Shown here: piece by piece, positions 9,358 to 20,690 of the stretch
Layout of the letters: each line of letters begins with the position of its first letter
How positions within the stretch are numbered: position 1 is the stretch's first letter
Assembly: GCA_003696975.1 (NCBI GenBank)
Contig: RFGT01000081.1
Coordinates: forward strand, 1 to 43,103
Direction of reading: 5' to 3'
Length of the DNA: 43,103 nt
Source: Nitrospirota bacterium
GTDB lineage: Bacteria > Nitrospirota > Nitrospiria > Nitrospirales > UBA8639
Notes under the pieces: generated by a model
What the model was told of the DNA's origin: nothing
The model's input: only the letters and a program-made list of their open reading frames with translations
The model's database searches: none
Translations under genes and position numbers: made by a program

Positions 9358-10179
9358 ATGGACCTCGAACTCCAACTCTGCTACCGACAACTGGGATTTC
9401 GGGAGCCCCCATTTCGCCTTACCCCGGATACGGATTATTTCTTCCCCGGCAGTCGATATCTGGAGGCGTTGGATCACTTGCGCTTCGGGGTCGCCAGCGG
9501 AGGGCTCACCTTGTTGACGGGCGAGGTGGGGTTGGGCAAAACGATGCTGTGCCGCTACTTGCTCAAGCACCCTCCTCCGGGTATTCGCTTTGCCTACCTG
9601 CTCAATCCCGATCAATCGTATGCCGAGCTGTTGGTGTCGATCTATCAGGATCTTACCAGCGCCATCCCCGAGGATCGCAGTATCAGCTTTCTGCAGCGGG
9701 AATTGTACCAACTTCTGCTCCGCTTGGCGGCAGGAGGAGAGCGCGTGGCGGTAGTCGTGGATGAAGCCCATCGATTGCATGCCAAGGTTCTGGAAGGGCT
9801 GCGCCTTCTCTCCAATCTGGATACCGAGAAAGAAAAGCTCCTGTGCCTCCTGTTCGTCGGACAACCGGAACTGGAGCAGACCTTGCGGCATCGCATGCTC
9901 CGGCCGTTGGCTCAGCGGATCAACGTCCGGTATCGACTGAGGCCGCTGGTGTGGGAAGAGACGATTCAATACATCCGACATCGGTTATACGTCGCAGGAG
10001 GTCAGCACCGCTTGCGGTTTCCAGTGGGTGTCATGTTGCTGACTCACGTGCTGAGCAAGGGCGTTCCCAGGCGGATCAATCAACTCTGTGATCGAGCGCT
10101 CTTGGCCGCGTATGCCAGACATCGGGGTGTGGTGGGTCCGATCATGATGATGCGAGCGACACAGGAAATCTGTGGATAA
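9358..10179 (+). CDS. ExeA/MshM-like AAA ATPase
   Basis: YRQLGFREPPFRLTPDTDYFFPGSRYLEALDHLRFGVASGGLTLLTGEVGLGKTMLCRYLL (Walker A), VAVVVDEAHRL (Walker B). Confidence 0.88.
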   Translation: MDLELQLCYRQLGFREPPFRLTPDTDYFFPGSRYLEALDHLRFGVASGGLTLLTGEVGLGKTMLCRYLLKHPPPGIRFAYLLNPDQSYAELLVSIYQDLTSAIPEDRSISFLQRELYQLLLRLAAGGERVAVVVDEAHRLHAKVLEGLRLLSNLDTEKEKLLCLLFVGQPELEQTLRHRMLRPLAQRINVRYRLRPLVWEETIQYIRHRLYVAGGQHRLRFPVGVMLLTHVLSKGVPRRINQLCDRALLAAYARHRGVVGPIMMMRATQEICG

Positions 10180-10228
10180 GTCATCCCCAAGATCCCGCTC
10201 TCACCGACCAAGACAAGAATAGAGGGTC

Positions 10229-11341
10229 ATGAGTATTATCGTTGATGCTCTGAACCGTCTGCAGGCTGAACGAATGCGGCTATGGCAGGGCCATTCTTCC
10301 TCCGGGTCGTCCGGACCTCAGCCACAAGATTCTGCTACCACTCTACCTCAACGCGTTCAATTGGCAGGGATGACCCTGCGAACATTGGGGATTCTTGGGT
10401 TCTTGGGAGGACTGGCATTTGGCGCCTACTGGTGGGGACAGTCGCTGATTCCGGAAGTTCCCTATGTCGAAGAGAAAGTCGGTCTCCTGGATGAGGTCTC
10501 ACCCAAATCTGATGATCGGCTAGCGCCTCCCTCTTCTCCTCAAGAAGAAGGGGAAGAGGGTATCCCCCCGATAGCTGATTCTGTCGATCCATCTGGGACA
10601 CAGGCCAATGACGCCTCCACACCGAGTCCCGATATACAAGGCAGTGAAGCCTATCAAGAATCTCCATCTCCAGGACTTGCACCGGTGCGGGAAATGTTCT
10701 CTCCTCAAGCTGGAGACCAACAGTCTTTACTCACGCCAATACCGCAGGAGAGGAATTCGGCCTCCGCATCTCCGCGGAGTGCAAGCCATGTAGGACAGAA
10801 GTCTATCTCGTCTGAGGGGGCCATGGATGCAACGCTCTCTCGAAGACCGTCTCCATCATCTCTAACGGCAGATGATCATGCATTAGTGCATGCACAAGCC
10901 CTCATCAAGCAACATCGATACAAACAGGCCGTTGCGGTTCTCTCCGGTCTCTTCGAGACGTCTCCGAATGAATGGGAGCCATGGTTTTGGATGGGTACGG
11001 CTCAACTGGGATTGGGAAATTTGGATGAAGCCGAAACAGCCTTTGTCGAAGGCCTAGCCCGCGACGCCTCACGACCCGAGCTCTGGGTCCAGCGTGCCAT
11101 TGTGGCGCAGCAGCGCGGCCGGTATGTTGAAGCTATTGAAGCTCTACGCCAGGCTCAACTCTTGGCTCCTGACCTTCCTGAAGTCCACCTGAATCTCGCC
11201 TATTCGTTTGAGCAGCAAGGGCTCGTGCAATTGGCGGTGAGGCATTATCGTCACTTTTTGCGATTGACTGAACAGAAGCCCGCCTACCATGAGGCTCGCA
11301 AGAAGGTGGTGAGTCGAATGCTCAGGCTCGATCCTACCTAA
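10229..11341 (+). CDS. TPR-containing MshN-like pilus biogenesis protein
   Basis: MSIIVDALNRLQAERMRL N-terminus, single TM, C-terminal TPRs (WFWMGTAQLGLGNLDEAETAFVEGL...). Confidence 0.65.
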   Translation: MSIIVDALNRLQAERMRLWQGHSSSGSSGPQPQDSATTLPQRVQLAGMTLRTLGILGFLGGLAFGAYWWGQSLIPEVPYVEEKVGLLDEVSPKSDDRLAPPSSPQEEGEEGIPPIADSVDPSGTQANDASTPSPDIQGSEAYQESPSPGLAPVREMFSPQAGDQQSLLTPIPQERNSASASPRSASHVGQKSISSEGAMDATLSRRPSPSSLTADDHALVHAQALIKQHRYKQAVAVLSGLFETSPNEWEPWFWMGTAQLGLGNLDEAETAFVEGLARDASRPELWVQRAIVAQQRGRYVEAIEALRQAQLLAPDLPEVHLNLAYSFEQQGLVQLAVRHYRHFLRLTEQKPAYHEARKKVVSRMLRLDPT

Positions 11342-11521
11342 CCCCTGCGCACTGTGGTGTTCCATGTTGATCGAATATTGTGCGGGTTTTTGCCCATTGC
11401 CGAGTCGTGCCCGAACCATTTTCCTAGACGGTGGGTCTCGATCGTTGAGATTTGTTCGTGTCGTGCACTGATGGTTAACTCGCTAAGAAAACTCGCCGAC
11501 AAGAACGATACGAACCTTGCC

Positions 11522-14500
11522 ATGACAACGGGTCAATTCACACAACACTCGCCGGGAACGTCATTGGATATGCAGCCGGAACATACTCCTTCACCCTATC
11601 GGGCCATGCCCTTACTCCTCGTTTTGTTGGGTGTAGTCTTTCTTGGTGCAGGAGGGTTGATTATCCATGTCATGCGGACCCAGGTCCTTCAGGTTACCGG
11701 GGAAAACCTGATCCTGATCGCGGAGGCCATTGCCAAGGAGTTACGTCTGCTTATCATGGAACGGCGTGATGATCTCCTGCTTTGGTCCCGGGATAACGAG
11801 ATTGCCGACCCTGCATCGGACGAAGCGAAAAAGTACCTAAACCGGGTGCTTCGGACTGCTCCCTTGTATCACTGGATTGCGCTCACTGATACCCGGGGAA
11901 GGGTTATGGCGGCGACAGCCTCTCAGTTCGGGGACGTCACGAGGACCATCCAGCGAGGGATTCAGGAAATCCAAAAGGGTGCGAGCTTTGTTGTGACGAC
12001 TGGCCTGCTGGACCGAGATCCTGCCAGCCAGGCTGTCTTGAATTTTGCCGTTCCCGTGTACGATGCGGATGACCGGTTTGTGGGAACTCTGCAGGCCATC
12101 ATGGACATGCGCCCCGTCATTCAGCGCTTCACCCAACAACTCAAGCGTTTCCAAGCCTTGCGTGCGAAGGAGAACAACCTGGAATGGCAGTGGCTGGCGG
12201 AAGACGGCACGGTATTGGCGGATTCCCTCTTACACGAGGAAGGGCGCGTCAATCTTCGGGTCATGGGACTACCCTCGGCCCAAGCGGTTCAGGATCGTGA
12301 CCATGGTTATATCGAAGAACACCATCTCCGCCGCGGGATTCCGGTCATTACAGGCTATGCGCAGGTCAGGAACGCCGACGATGAAAGCGTGATTCCTGGA
12401 TGGGGAGTGTTGATTCGCCTGCCTCGCGAGGAGGCCCTGCAGTCATTGAATCGCATGGTTTATACCGTTGCCGGTGTCGGCAGCGGAGTCGCGGCGCTCT
12501 GCATGGTTTTGCTACTCCGGTTGGGGTGGATGGTTCAGTGTAACTGGCGAGAGGCGGAGGCACGCCGGAGAGATGCAGAAGAGGCGTCCTGCCGGCATCG
12601 CGAGAGCGAGACACGACTCAAGGCTATTCTGGACAGCACCCATGAAGCGATCATCACAATTGACGAACAGGGATCGATTGTCATGTTCAATCCTCAGGCC
12701 AGCCGCCTATTTGGATACGAGCCGCAGGAAGTCTTGGGGAAAAATGTTTCGCTCCTTATGCCATCTCCGGATCGGGAATGCCATGATGCCTATCTCGAGC
12801 GGTATCGCTGTACGGGTGAGCGCCATATTATCGGTACTGGCCGAGAAGTTGTGGGGCAGCGGAAGGACGGTTCGGTATTTCCTCTCTATCTCGCGGTGAC
12901 GGAAGTCCCGGGGGCACCCCGATTCTTCACGGGGATCTTGCGAGATTTGACGGAAGAAAAACGGCAATATGCCCTCAAAGAGATTGAAAACCATATGCTT
13001 GGACTTCTGGCCTCTCAACATTCCCTCGACTCCATGTTGGATGGCATCGCGCGCTCGATCGAACTCCAAGTGCCGGAGACGGCCGTGCTTATTCATGTCA
13101 CTGATCCTTCCCGAGGCATGTTAGTGGTGGGAGCCGCGGCTGGTATGCCGCTAGCCCTGCTGCACCTCGTTCAGGAAAGCCCCATTGATCCGGAGACTTC
13201 GCCCTGGGGGCGAGCCGCATGGGGTGGGCAGTCGGTGCGTGTGGAACAACACCGATTCAGCGATCATCCCTCTTCCTTTGAGCAGACAGCAAAGACTTTT
13301 GGACTGTCTGCTTGTCTCTCTCTTCCTCTCGAGGGAGAAGATGGGACATGCCTCGGTGTGCTGACCCTTTGGCCGCTGAACGCACGCTGGCCGGATCAGG
13401 CGACTCAGGCTTGGATCGAACACATTGCGCGCTTGGCGGCGCTGGCCATTAGCCGGTATCGGCTGCAGCAGGCCTGCGAGGTCAGTGAGGAACGGTTTCG
13501 AGCTCTGGTCGAGGATGTCAATGCTATTGTTTGGGAAGCAGATGCGCAAACGTGGCAATTTACCTATGTCAGCCCTCAGGCTGAACGCATACTCGGTTAT
13601 CCCGTCCGACGGTGGCTCACCGAAACCGGATTTTGGGTGAACATCCTGCATCCCAGTGATCGCGATAGGGCCATTCGGCTGTGCCAAGAAGCGACCGCCG
13701 AAGGTCGAGATCATGTGTTGGAATATCGGGTCATCGCCATGGATGGCCGATTAGTATGGCTGCGGGATATCGTTCGCGTGGTGCCAGAGACAGCCGACCG
13801 TCCAAAACGATTGCGTGGGATCATGTTGGACATTACAGCCTGGAAAGAGGTTGAGGCTGCCCGGCAAGCCAGTGAAATCCGGTCTCGCCTCATCGTGGAC
13901 CATGCCATGGATGCGGTGATTTGTATGAACGACCAGGGTCTGATCACGGAATGGAATCCTCAAGCCGAAGTCATCTTCGGATGGAAGAAGGAAGAGGTGA
14001 TCGGGCGAGAACTAGCGGAGATCATCATTCCTCCTGCGTTTCGGGGTCAACATCGACAAGGCCTGCTCACGTACCTGGAAAGCGGCGAGAGCCGGATTCT
14101 GGGGCAACGACTTGAGCTTGTGGCGCTTCATCGTGATGGACGGGAATTCCCTGTGGAGGTGACCATTACCCGGCCATACCGGGTCCATACGGAGTTGATC
14201 TTTGCCGGGTTCATTCGTGACTTAACCGCGATCAAGAAAAGCGAGCGGGTCCGGAGCATCGCTTTCCGGGTGTCACAAGCATTGGCGAACATGCCGTCCT
14301 TCGACCAAGCGATTCCCGCTATCTTGCAAACGATTTGTGAAGGGCTCTCCTGGGACATGGGCGGATTTTGGATCCCCGACCCCCAAGCGTCGGTGCTTCG
14401 CTGTGCTCTGACGTGGCAAACTGCAGAACGGGATCTGGCCGAATTTGTGGCTAGTTCCTCCACCATCACATTCGCTCCTGGGGTCGGGCTTCCCGGACGT

Positions 14501-16885
14501 GTGTGGGCGAGCGGCAAACCCGCCTGGATCTGTGATGTAACCGTTGATCCCAATTTCCCGCGAGCTCCCGTGGCAGCGCGGAGCGATCTCCATGGGGCCT
14601 TGGGTTTTCCTATCTTCGATGCGGGTGAATTCTTAGGAGTTATGGAGTTCTTCAGTCGCAAGATCGAAGAACCGGATGACCAACTCCTCGATCTCTTGAC
14701 CATGATCGGCAACCAGATTGGACATTTCCTCGGCCGGAAACACACTGAGGCGCAAGTCTATGCCAAGGCCCAGGAATTGGAGACAATCAATCGAGAATTG
14801 GAAGCCACTCGCGATCAAGCGCTGGCTGCGGCTCAGGCTAAGTCACAATTTCTTGCCGTAATGAGTCACGAAATTCGGACTCCCATGAATGGGGTCATCG
14901 GTATGGCCGACTTGTTGCTTGACACCGAGTTGACCCCGGAGCAACGAGACTATGCGGGAACCATCCGCATGTCTGGTGAGCACCTGCTCGATTTGATCAA
15001 CGATATTCTGGACTTCTCCAAGATCGAAGCCGGAAAGCTGGAGCTGGACTCCACCGACTTCGCCCTTCGCACCGTAATCGAAGAAATCGTGGGACTCTTA
15101 TCCCAAAAGGCCCACAGCAAACATGTCGAACTGGTGAATCTCCTGGACGCCAACCTTCCCAGTACCGTCCATGGTGATCCCGGGCGCATTCGGCAGGTCC
15201 TGGCCAACTTGATCGGTAATGCCATTAAATTCACGGAATCCGGCGAGGTGGTGGTCCACACGAAGGTGATGGAGGAAACGGAAACGGACTTGATCGTCCG
15301 TTGGGATGTAGTGGATACCGGAATCGGCATGACCCAAGAGGTGCAGGCGCGACTCTTCCAATCATTCAGTCAGGGTGACAGCAGCACGACGCGCAAGTAC
15401 GGGGGGACGGGCTTGGGGTTGGCTATCTGCAAGCAACTCGTGGAATTGATGGGCGGGCACATCGGCGTTGAGAGCGAACCGGGACGGGGGAGTCGCTTCT
15501 GGTTCACCGTTCGGCTGGCGAAGTCCAAGGGAGCTCTCCCTGCGGTCCAGGATCGATGCGATGATCTTGAGGGAATCAAGGTTTGCCTCGTGGACGACAA
15601 TGCCACCAATCTCTCTCTATTGGAACAATATACCGCCGCCTGGAAGATGCGCTATGTATCCACCACAAGCGCTACTGAGGCGCTGGAACTGTTAGTTCAA
15701 GCTCACCTGCAAGATGACCCCTTTCAGGTGGCCATTCTCGATATGGAGATGCCGGAAATGGATGGCTTGGAGCTGGCCAAGGCCATCAAGGCTGACCCGC
15801 GCGTGGCCTCCGTGTCATTGATTCTGCTTACATCGCTGGGATATCGCGGAGAGGCCAGGCGGGCTCAAGAAGCGGGATTTGCCGCCTATCTCACGAAGCC
15901 GCTGAAACAGCAGGAACTGTACGCATGTCTCACCCAGGTGCTGGCCAATGCCTCCGCCTCGGATGCCCCGGTCCAACCCGGTAGAGTGGAGGAACGGTCG
16001 CGATCCCTAATCACGCGGCATACCTTAAGCGAGGCTGAACGGCAAGGAGAGAGCCGCATTCTGCTGGCCGAGGACAACGTGGTGAATCAAAAAGTGGCGG
16101 TCAAGGTTCTGGAGAAACTGGGATATCGTGTCGATGTGGTTGCGACCGGGCGTGAAGCCGTGGAGGCGGTAATGCGCAGCCCCTACGACGCAGTCTTGAT
16201 GGATTGCATGATGCCGGATATGGATGGGTACGAGGCCACCAGAGCCATTCGCCGATCGGGGGAAGCAGGCGTCCATCTTCCCATTATTGCCATGACCGCC
16301 AATGCGCTCCACGGTGATCGCGAAACCTGTCTTGAAGCGGGCATGGATGATTTTCTTGCAAAACCCGTGAAACACGAAGAGTTGGCTCGGGTGTTGGACC
16401 GCTGGATCAGGCGCCCACGCAGGCACATGACAGAACCGACTCCACACAATGCCGACCTTGAGCAGACTCCTGGCTCCGGCTCATCAGAGCTCCCTGCTGC
16501 GGCTGAGAGACCTCCGGTCCTTGACCCCGATGTATTGCGCGACTTGCAGGAGTTGGCGGACGGAGATCCCACCTTTTTGCCGATGCTGATTCAGCAATTT
16601 TTGGAGGATGCGCCCAAGCACCTGGCACGTATTCGCCAAGCGGTGCATGAGAGCCAGGCAGAGGACCTCGCCAAGGCGGCACATGCTTTCAAAGGGAGCA
16701 GTCGCAACATGGGGGCCAAAACACTTGGAGAGATCTGTTATACGCTCGAGCAGAAGGGGCGATCCCAAGAGTGCTTTCAACTCGAACCTCTGCTCGAGGA
16801 GCTTGAGAGGGAATATCGCCAGGTTCACGAGGCATTGACCGTACTCTTGACTCAGCAGTCCATCCTGGCGGAACAGACGGGCTGA
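11522..16885 (+). CDS. Large hybrid sensor histidine kinase (periplasmic sensor, PAS/GAF repeats, HisKA, HATPase, two REC, HPt)
   Basis: [21 protein letters not shown] (HisKA), [20 protein letters not shown] and [18 protein letters not shown] (HATPase), CLVDDNATN...[11 protein letters not shown] and [14 protein letters not shown]...[11 protein letters not shown] (REC), [14 protein letters not shown] (HPt). Track start 11354; ATG 11522 likely. Confidence 0.92.
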   Translation: MTTGQFTQHSPGTSLDMQPEHTPSPYRAMPLLLVLLGVVFLGAGGLIIHVMRTQVLQVTGENLILIAEAIAKELRLLIMERRDDLLLWSRDNEIADPASDEAKKYLNRVLRTAPLYHWIALTDTRGRVMAATASQFGDVTRTIQRGIQEIQKGASFVVTTGLLDRDPASQAVLNFAVPVYDADDRFVGTLQAIMDMRPVIQRFTQQLKRFQALRAKENNLEWQWLAEDGTVLADSLLHEEGRVNLRVMGLPSAQAVQDRDHGYIEEHHLRRGIPVITGYAQVRNADDESVIPGWGVLIRLPREEALQSLNRMVYTVAGVGSGVAALCMVLLLRLGWMVQCNWREAEARRRDAEEASCRHRESETRLKAILDSTHEAIITIDEQGSIVMFNPQASRLFGYEPQEVLGKNVSLLMPSPDRECHDAYLERYRCTGERHIIGTGREVVGQRKDGSVFPLYLAVTEVPGAPRFFTGILRDLTEEKRQYALKEIENHMLGLLASQHSLDSMLDGIARSIELQVPETAVLIHVTDPSRGMLVVGAAAGMPLALLHLVQESPIDPETSPWGRAAWGGQSVRVEQHRFSDHPSSFEQTAKTFGLSACLSLPLEGEDGTCLGVLTLWPLNARWPDQATQAWIEHIARLAALAISRYRLQQACEVSEERFRALVEDVNAIVWEADAQTWQFTYVSPQAERILGYPVRRWLTETGFWVNILHPSDRDRAIRLCQEATAEGRDHVLEYRVIAMDGRLVWLRDIVRVVPETADRPKRLRGIMLDITAWKEVEAARQASEIRSRLIVDHAMDAVICMNDQGLITEWNPQAEVIFGWKKEEVIGRELAEIIIPPAFRGQHRQGLLTYLESGESRILGQRLELVALHRDGREFPVEVTITRPYRVHTELIFAGFIRDLTAIKKSERVRSIAFRVSQALANMPSFDQAIPAILQTICEGLSWDMGGFWIPDPQASVLRCALTWQTAERDLAEFVASSSTITFAPGVGLPGRVWASGKPAWICDVTVDPNFPRAPVAARSDLHGALGFPIFDAGEFLGVMEFFSRKIEEPDDQLLDLLTMIGNQIGHFLGRKHTEAQVYAKAQELETINRELEATRDQALAAAQAKSQFLAVMSHEIRTPMNGVIGMADLLLDTELTPEQRDYAGTIRMSGEHLLDLINDILDFSKIEAGKLELDSTDFALRTVIEEIVGLLSQKAHSKHVELVNLLDANLPSTVHGDPGRIRQVLANLIGNAIKFTESGEVVVHTKVMEETETDLIVRWDVVDTGIGMTQEVQARLFQSFSQGDSSTTRKYGGTGLGLAICKQLVELMGGHIGVESEPGRGSRFWFTVRLAKSKGALPAVQDRCDDLEGIKVCLVDDNATNLSLLEQYTAAWKMRYVSTTSATEALELLVQAHLQDDPFQVAILDMEMPEMDGLELAKAIKADPRVASVSLILLTSLGYRGEARRAQEAGFAAYLTKPLKQQELYACLTQVLANASASDAPVQPGRVEERSRSLITRHTLSEAERQGESRILLAEDNVVNQKVAVKVLEKLGYRVDVVATGREAVEAVMRSPYDAVLMDCMMPDMDGYEATRAIRRSGEAGVHLPIIAMTANALHGDRETCLEAGMDDFLAKPVKHEELARVLDRWIRRPRRHMTEPTPHNADLEQTPGSGSSELPAAAERPPVLDPDVLRDLQELADGDPTFLPMLIQQFLEDAPKHLARIRQAVHESQAEDLAKAAHAFKGSSRNMGAKTLGEICYTLEQKGRSQECFQLEPLLEELEREYRQVHEALTVLLTQQSILAEQTG

Positions 16886-16912
16886 CGGCGACCTCGAAAA
16901 TTTGAAGCCGTA

Positions 16913-17299
16913 TTACCCCGGCGACTCTCCGAAATCTTTCTTCCAGAGCCTGCGGATCCAGGCCTTCCATCCTCTTTTTTGTCCCTGGAGGGGATCCGGA
17001 TACTCCACCCACTCCTCTTGATTGCCGAGATACACGGTTCCCCGAAAATGCAGCCTGGTCCGTAGTTGGGTGTACCCTCGTTGGTGAAGCTGATGAATGA
17101 GATCGCGCAACGCATCGGCCTCAGAGGCATGAGATGTGGTGGTCAAAACCAATCGCTCATACCGAAACCGGAGAGCATACCGTCCATCAGCGGAACCCGA
17201 GATGGTCGCCTCGCGCGTGAACCCGCGTTCTCGGTCATCGACTCCGGCGACTTGATATCTATTTGTCGATTCTGCGTCGTGCATCGGTCTTGTGGTCAA
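16913..17299 (-). CDS. Hypothetical protein
   Basis: Coherent 128-aa ORF (RYALRFRYERLVLTTTSHASEADALRDLIHQLHQRGYTQLRTRLHFRGTVYLG) in a gap between convergent/divergent genes. Confidence 0.5.
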   Translation of the reverse strand: MTTRPMHDAESTNRYQVAGVDDRERGFTREATISGSADGRYALRFRYERLVLTTTSHASEADALRDLIHQLHQRGYTQLRTRLHFRGTVYLGNQEEWVEYPDPLQGQKRGWKAWIRRLWKKDFGESPG

Positions 17300-17670
17300 T
17301 GCGTCTTGCAGTCAATGCGTCTTGCGGCCCCTTCCTGATTCTTTTATGCTATGCGCATGTACATGTACAAGGGGATTACTTTGTTCCCCTCGTTTCCTCT
17401 AGCGCGTGAAACCGGAAGCTGCTGGTTTCTCTAAGGCGAGCTGACCGGTTGACAGCCGGCTCGCTGTTTTTGAGGTTGAGGCGGCCATCAAGGCCATGAG
17501 CACGCGTTCTGAAATGCCACATGCAGGGTCTGGCTCATGGCCTTTTCCCGTGGGAAAGGACGGTGCTACCGAGAACCTGCCGTCATTAGTTCTGTTCATT
17601 ATTCCTCTCCCTCATTGTTCCCTGCACCCTAACCACTCGAAAGGCGCTACCACCACTGGAAGGAGTGTGT

Positions 17671-18903
17671 ATGACCAGATCGCTGTCCATTTTCAGGATT
17701 CAAGAAGTTGACCCCAATGAGCGGGGTCGGGTCCTTCTGCTCTGTGGGCTCGGTGCCGCAGCGGTCTTCGCCTTGGATCTTTTCGTGCCATTAGGCGTGA
17801 CGGAGCCGGTACTCTACGTGGCCATTGTCCTGCTTTCCCTTCGATTGCCGAAACCGCGTGATACCTTGATGATGACGGCGGTCTGCACCGCCTTGACGGT
17901 TCTAGGCTATCTCTTTTCACCCCAAGGAGGCGCTGCCTGGATGGCATTGGCGAATCGAGGACTATCCCTGTTCGCCATGTGGGTGACGGCGCTCTTGGCG
18001 CTTCAGGTAAAGCAATCAGATCAACATATGCGAGAGAAGAGTCAGATTTTGACCGGCGTCTTACACCACATGCCGGCAGTGGTCTTTCATCTCGATGAAG
18101 CTGGTTATATCACACAAAGCGTGGGTAAAGGGCTTCGGCGCCTTGGGTTGAAAGAGGAAGCCATGGGACGAAACGCCTTGGAACCTCCCCCGCAGGTGAT
18201 CCAGGAATTGACCCACATGCCGCCTGGGCAGGTAGTGTTTTATGAACGTCACGGCACACACGACGGCCAGCCCTGGTGGTTTCGCATTGGGCTCATGCGC
18301 AATGTGGTGGAAAGCGATATCAGTCGATTCGGTTTTGGATTGGACATCACGGACTTGAAAAAGGCCGAACGTCGCCTGCTGGCGCATCACAGGGTGACGG
18401 ATGTGCTGGCACAAGCGCGTTCCTCGCTTGAGGAAGTCACAGCTCGCGTCCTTGAGGCCATTTGCACCTGTTTGAACTGGCCTTTGGGGGCCATGTGGCA
18501 GGTCGACCGGACCAAGTGCATCCTGCGGTGCGTGGACGTGTGGCACCAGAACTCGGAGCATCTCCAGGAATTCGAGGCGCGCTCCCGGCACACGACCTTT
18601 GCCAAGGGTGTGGGGCTTCCCGGTCGGGTTTGGGAAAAGGGTGAACCGGTCTGGCTCATGGATGTGGCCAAGGACCCTAATTTTCCGCGTGCGCCGATTG
18701 CCGCGAAAGAAGGCCTTCACACGGCGTTTGCCTTTCCCGTGAAACTTCGTGAGGAGATCTATGGAGTGCTGGAATTTTTTAACCGAGAAGTGGAGGAACC
18801 CGATCCTGATCTGCTGACCATGTTTCATATTGTGGGTATTCAGATTGGTCAATTCATCGAACGGCTGGAAGGCGGTCGTATGAGGAACAATCACGGGAAA
18901 TAG
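17671..18903 (+). CDS. Membrane PAS-GAF sensor protein without recognisable output domain
   Basis: N-terminal TMs, PAS-like LTGVLHHMPAVVFHLDEAGYITQSVGKGL, C-terminal [48 protein letters not shown]...GVLEFFNREVEEPD; ends right after the GAF. Confidence 0.75.
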   Translation: MTRSLSIFRIQEVDPNERGRVLLLCGLGAAAVFALDLFVPLGVTEPVLYVAIVLLSLRLPKPRDTLMMTAVCTALTVLGYLFSPQGGAAWMALANRGLSLFAMWVTALLALQVKQSDQHMREKSQILTGVLHHMPAVVFHLDEAGYITQSVGKGLRRLGLKEEAMGRNALEPPPQVIQELTHMPPGQVVFYERHGTHDGQPWWFRIGLMRNVVESDISRFGFGLDITDLKKAERRLLAHHRVTDVLAQARSSLEEVTARVLEAICTCLNWPLGAMWQVDRTKCILRCVDVWHQNSEHLQEFEARSRHTTFAKGVGLPGRVWEKGEPVWLMDVAKDPNFPRAPIAAKEGLHTAFAFPVKLREEIYGVLEFFNREVEEPDPDLLTMFHIVGIQIGQFIERLEGGRMRNNHGK

Positions 18904-18977
18904 ACACAACCTCTTGAAACAACTTTCCTCTATCTACCTGATTCCGTATAGCGGGACACGGAAGAAGGAGGGGTGAC

Positions 18978-20642
18978 GTGCAACTGATTCACGGTCTGCA
19001 TTTCAACAACCTGCGAGGGGATATTTATGGAGGAATGGTTGCTGCCGTTGTAGCCTTGCCCTTGGCGCTTGCTTTTGGTGTCGCCTCAGGAGCGGGAGCC
19101 ATCGCCGGCTTATATGGCGCGATCTTCGTCGGATTTTTCGCAGCGATGTTCGGGGGAACCCCAGCGCAATGCTCAGGCCCTACGGGCCCCATGACCGTGG
19201 TCATGGCCGGCATTTACGCGCAGTTCATGGGCCGACCCGATCTCGCGTTCACAACGGTTATGCTCGGGGGACTGATTCAATTGCTCTTTGGCGTGTTCGG
19301 GCTTGGCCGGCTCATTACCTTGGTTCCGTACCCTGTGATTTCCGGATTCATGAGCGGGATCGGGGGCATCATCATTGTCTTGCAGATTGGACCATTTCTG
19401 GGACACCCTTCTCTCCCCGAAGGGGTCGTGGCCAATCTTCAGGCCATTCCCCGGTTCTTGAGCGATCCCAATTTCCAGGCTGTTCTCGCTGGGGGCTTGA
19501 CCTTGGCGATCGTGTACTTGACGCCGCCAAAGATCGGCAAACTCATACCGCCTACGTTGCTGGCGTTATTCGCGGGGACGCTGGTTACCTATTATTTTCT
19601 TCCTACGATTCCGGTGATTGGAGAGGTGCCCAAAGGGTTTCCCTCCCCTATCGTGCCTGCTCTTGAGATTGATGTGCTCATGCTCATGTTAGAAGGCGCC
19701 GTTGTGCTCGCCCTCCTGGGCAGCATCGATAGTCTTTTGACCTCGCTTGTGTGCGATAACATGACCCGCACCCAGCATGATTCCGACCGTGAGCTGATTG
19801 GACAAGGTATCGGCAACATGGTGTCCGGATTGTTTGGAGGCTTGCCCGGAGCGGGAGCGACTATGCGGTCCGTGGCCAATATTCGCACCGGCGGGCGCAC
19901 GCCGATCAGCGGCATGCTCATGGCAGTGATTCTCTTGGCCACACTTCTAGGATTGGGGCCGTTGGCGGAGCAGATTCCGCTGGCCGTGCTCGCCGGTATC
20001 TTGTTCAAAGTGGGAATCGATATTATTGATTGGCGATTTCTCCGGCATGTGTTGCAAGCGCCTCGGGCGGATGTGTTGATCATGACCGTCGTATTCCTGA
20101 TCACGGCGCTGGTGGACCTGATCACCGCTGTCGGGGTAGGTGTGGTAATGGCGAGCTTGTTGTTCGTCAAGCGGATGGCCGATCTGGAATTGGCCAATCT
20201 CAAGGTTATCTCTGGCCATACACCTGAGGCCCCGTTGAGTTTCGAGGAGAAAGCAATTCTGGAACAAAACAAAGGGAAACTTGTGTTGATCCATGTCGAT
20301 GGCCCCATGAGCTTTGGGTCGGCGAAGAACATGGTCAGGCGATTGGAGCGCATTCCCGGGTTGGAGAAATTCACCAGCGTGGTGTTGGATCTTTCTGATG
20401 TGCCAACTATTGATGGGACAGCCGCGCTAGCGATCGAAGACATGCTCCGCATGATTCATGCCAATAAGCAGCACCTCTTTTTTGTGGGCATGCGACCGGA
20501 AGTGGCTAAGGTCTTGGAGGGATTGGGGGTTCTCCATATGATTCGTCCAGGACACCAGTACGCCTCTCGACTGGACGCCTTGAAGCAGGCCGCGCGTGTC
20601 GCAGGAGGAAATCCTCAGCCGAGTCCCGGATCCGGTATGTAA
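18978..20642 (+). CDS. SulP family permease with STAS domain, BicA-like (candidate Na+-dependent bicarbonate transporter)
   Basis: NLRGDIYGGMVAAVVALPLALAFGVASGAGAIAGLYGAI...GPTGPMTVVMAG...GFMSGIGGIIIVLQIGPFLG...LLGSIDSLLTSLVCDNMTRTQHDSDRELIGQGIGNMVSGLFGGLPGAGATMRSVANIRTGGRTPISG...AVLAGILFKVGIDIIDW, plus C-terminal STAS. Strong recalled similarity to cyanobacterial BicA, not aligned. GTG start. Confidence 0.85.
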   Translation: MQLIHGLHFNNLRGDIYGGMVAAVVALPLALAFGVASGAGAIAGLYGAIFVGFFAAMFGGTPAQCSGPTGPMTVVMAGIYAQFMGRPDLAFTTVMLGGLIQLLFGVFGLGRLITLVPYPVISGFMSGIGGIIIVLQIGPFLGHPSLPEGVVANLQAIPRFLSDPNFQAVLAGGLTLAIVYLTPPKIGKLIPPTLLALFAGTLVTYYFLPTIPVIGEVPKGFPSPIVPALEIDVLMLMLEGAVVLALLGSIDSLLTSLVCDNMTRTQHDSDRELIGQGIGNMVSGLFGGLPGAGATMRSVANIRTGGRTPISGMLMAVILLATLLGLGPLAEQIPLAVLAGILFKVGIDIIDWRFLRHVLQAPRADVLIMTVVFLITALVDLITAVGVGVVMASLLFVKRMADLELANLKVISGHTPEAPLSFEEKAILEQNKGKLVLIHVDGPMSFGSAKNMVRRLERIPGLEKFTSVVLDLSDVPTIDGTAALAIEDMLRMIHANKQHLFFVGMRPEVAKVLEGLGVLHMIRPGHQYASRLDALKQAARVAGGNPQPSPGSGM

Positions 20643-20690
20643 ATCCAGCCGCTGAGCGCGGAAACAGATCGGTTGTTTGTAATCGTCCCG

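Noticed and set aside
9262-9981. 239-aa minus-strand ORF
   Set aside because: Antisense to the ExeA-like ATPase and end of the secretin gene.
17428-17475. Rho-independent terminator-like stem (GCGAGC...GCTCGC then TGTTTTTG)
   Set aside because: Stem pairing by eye is short with a long loop, and no plus-strand gene ends just upstream.
18061-18909. 282-aa minus-strand ORF
   Set aside because: Antisense to the PAS-GAF gene, whose frame carries recognisable domains.
19592-20452. 286-aa minus-strand ORF
   Set aside because: Antisense shadow of the SulP permease gene.
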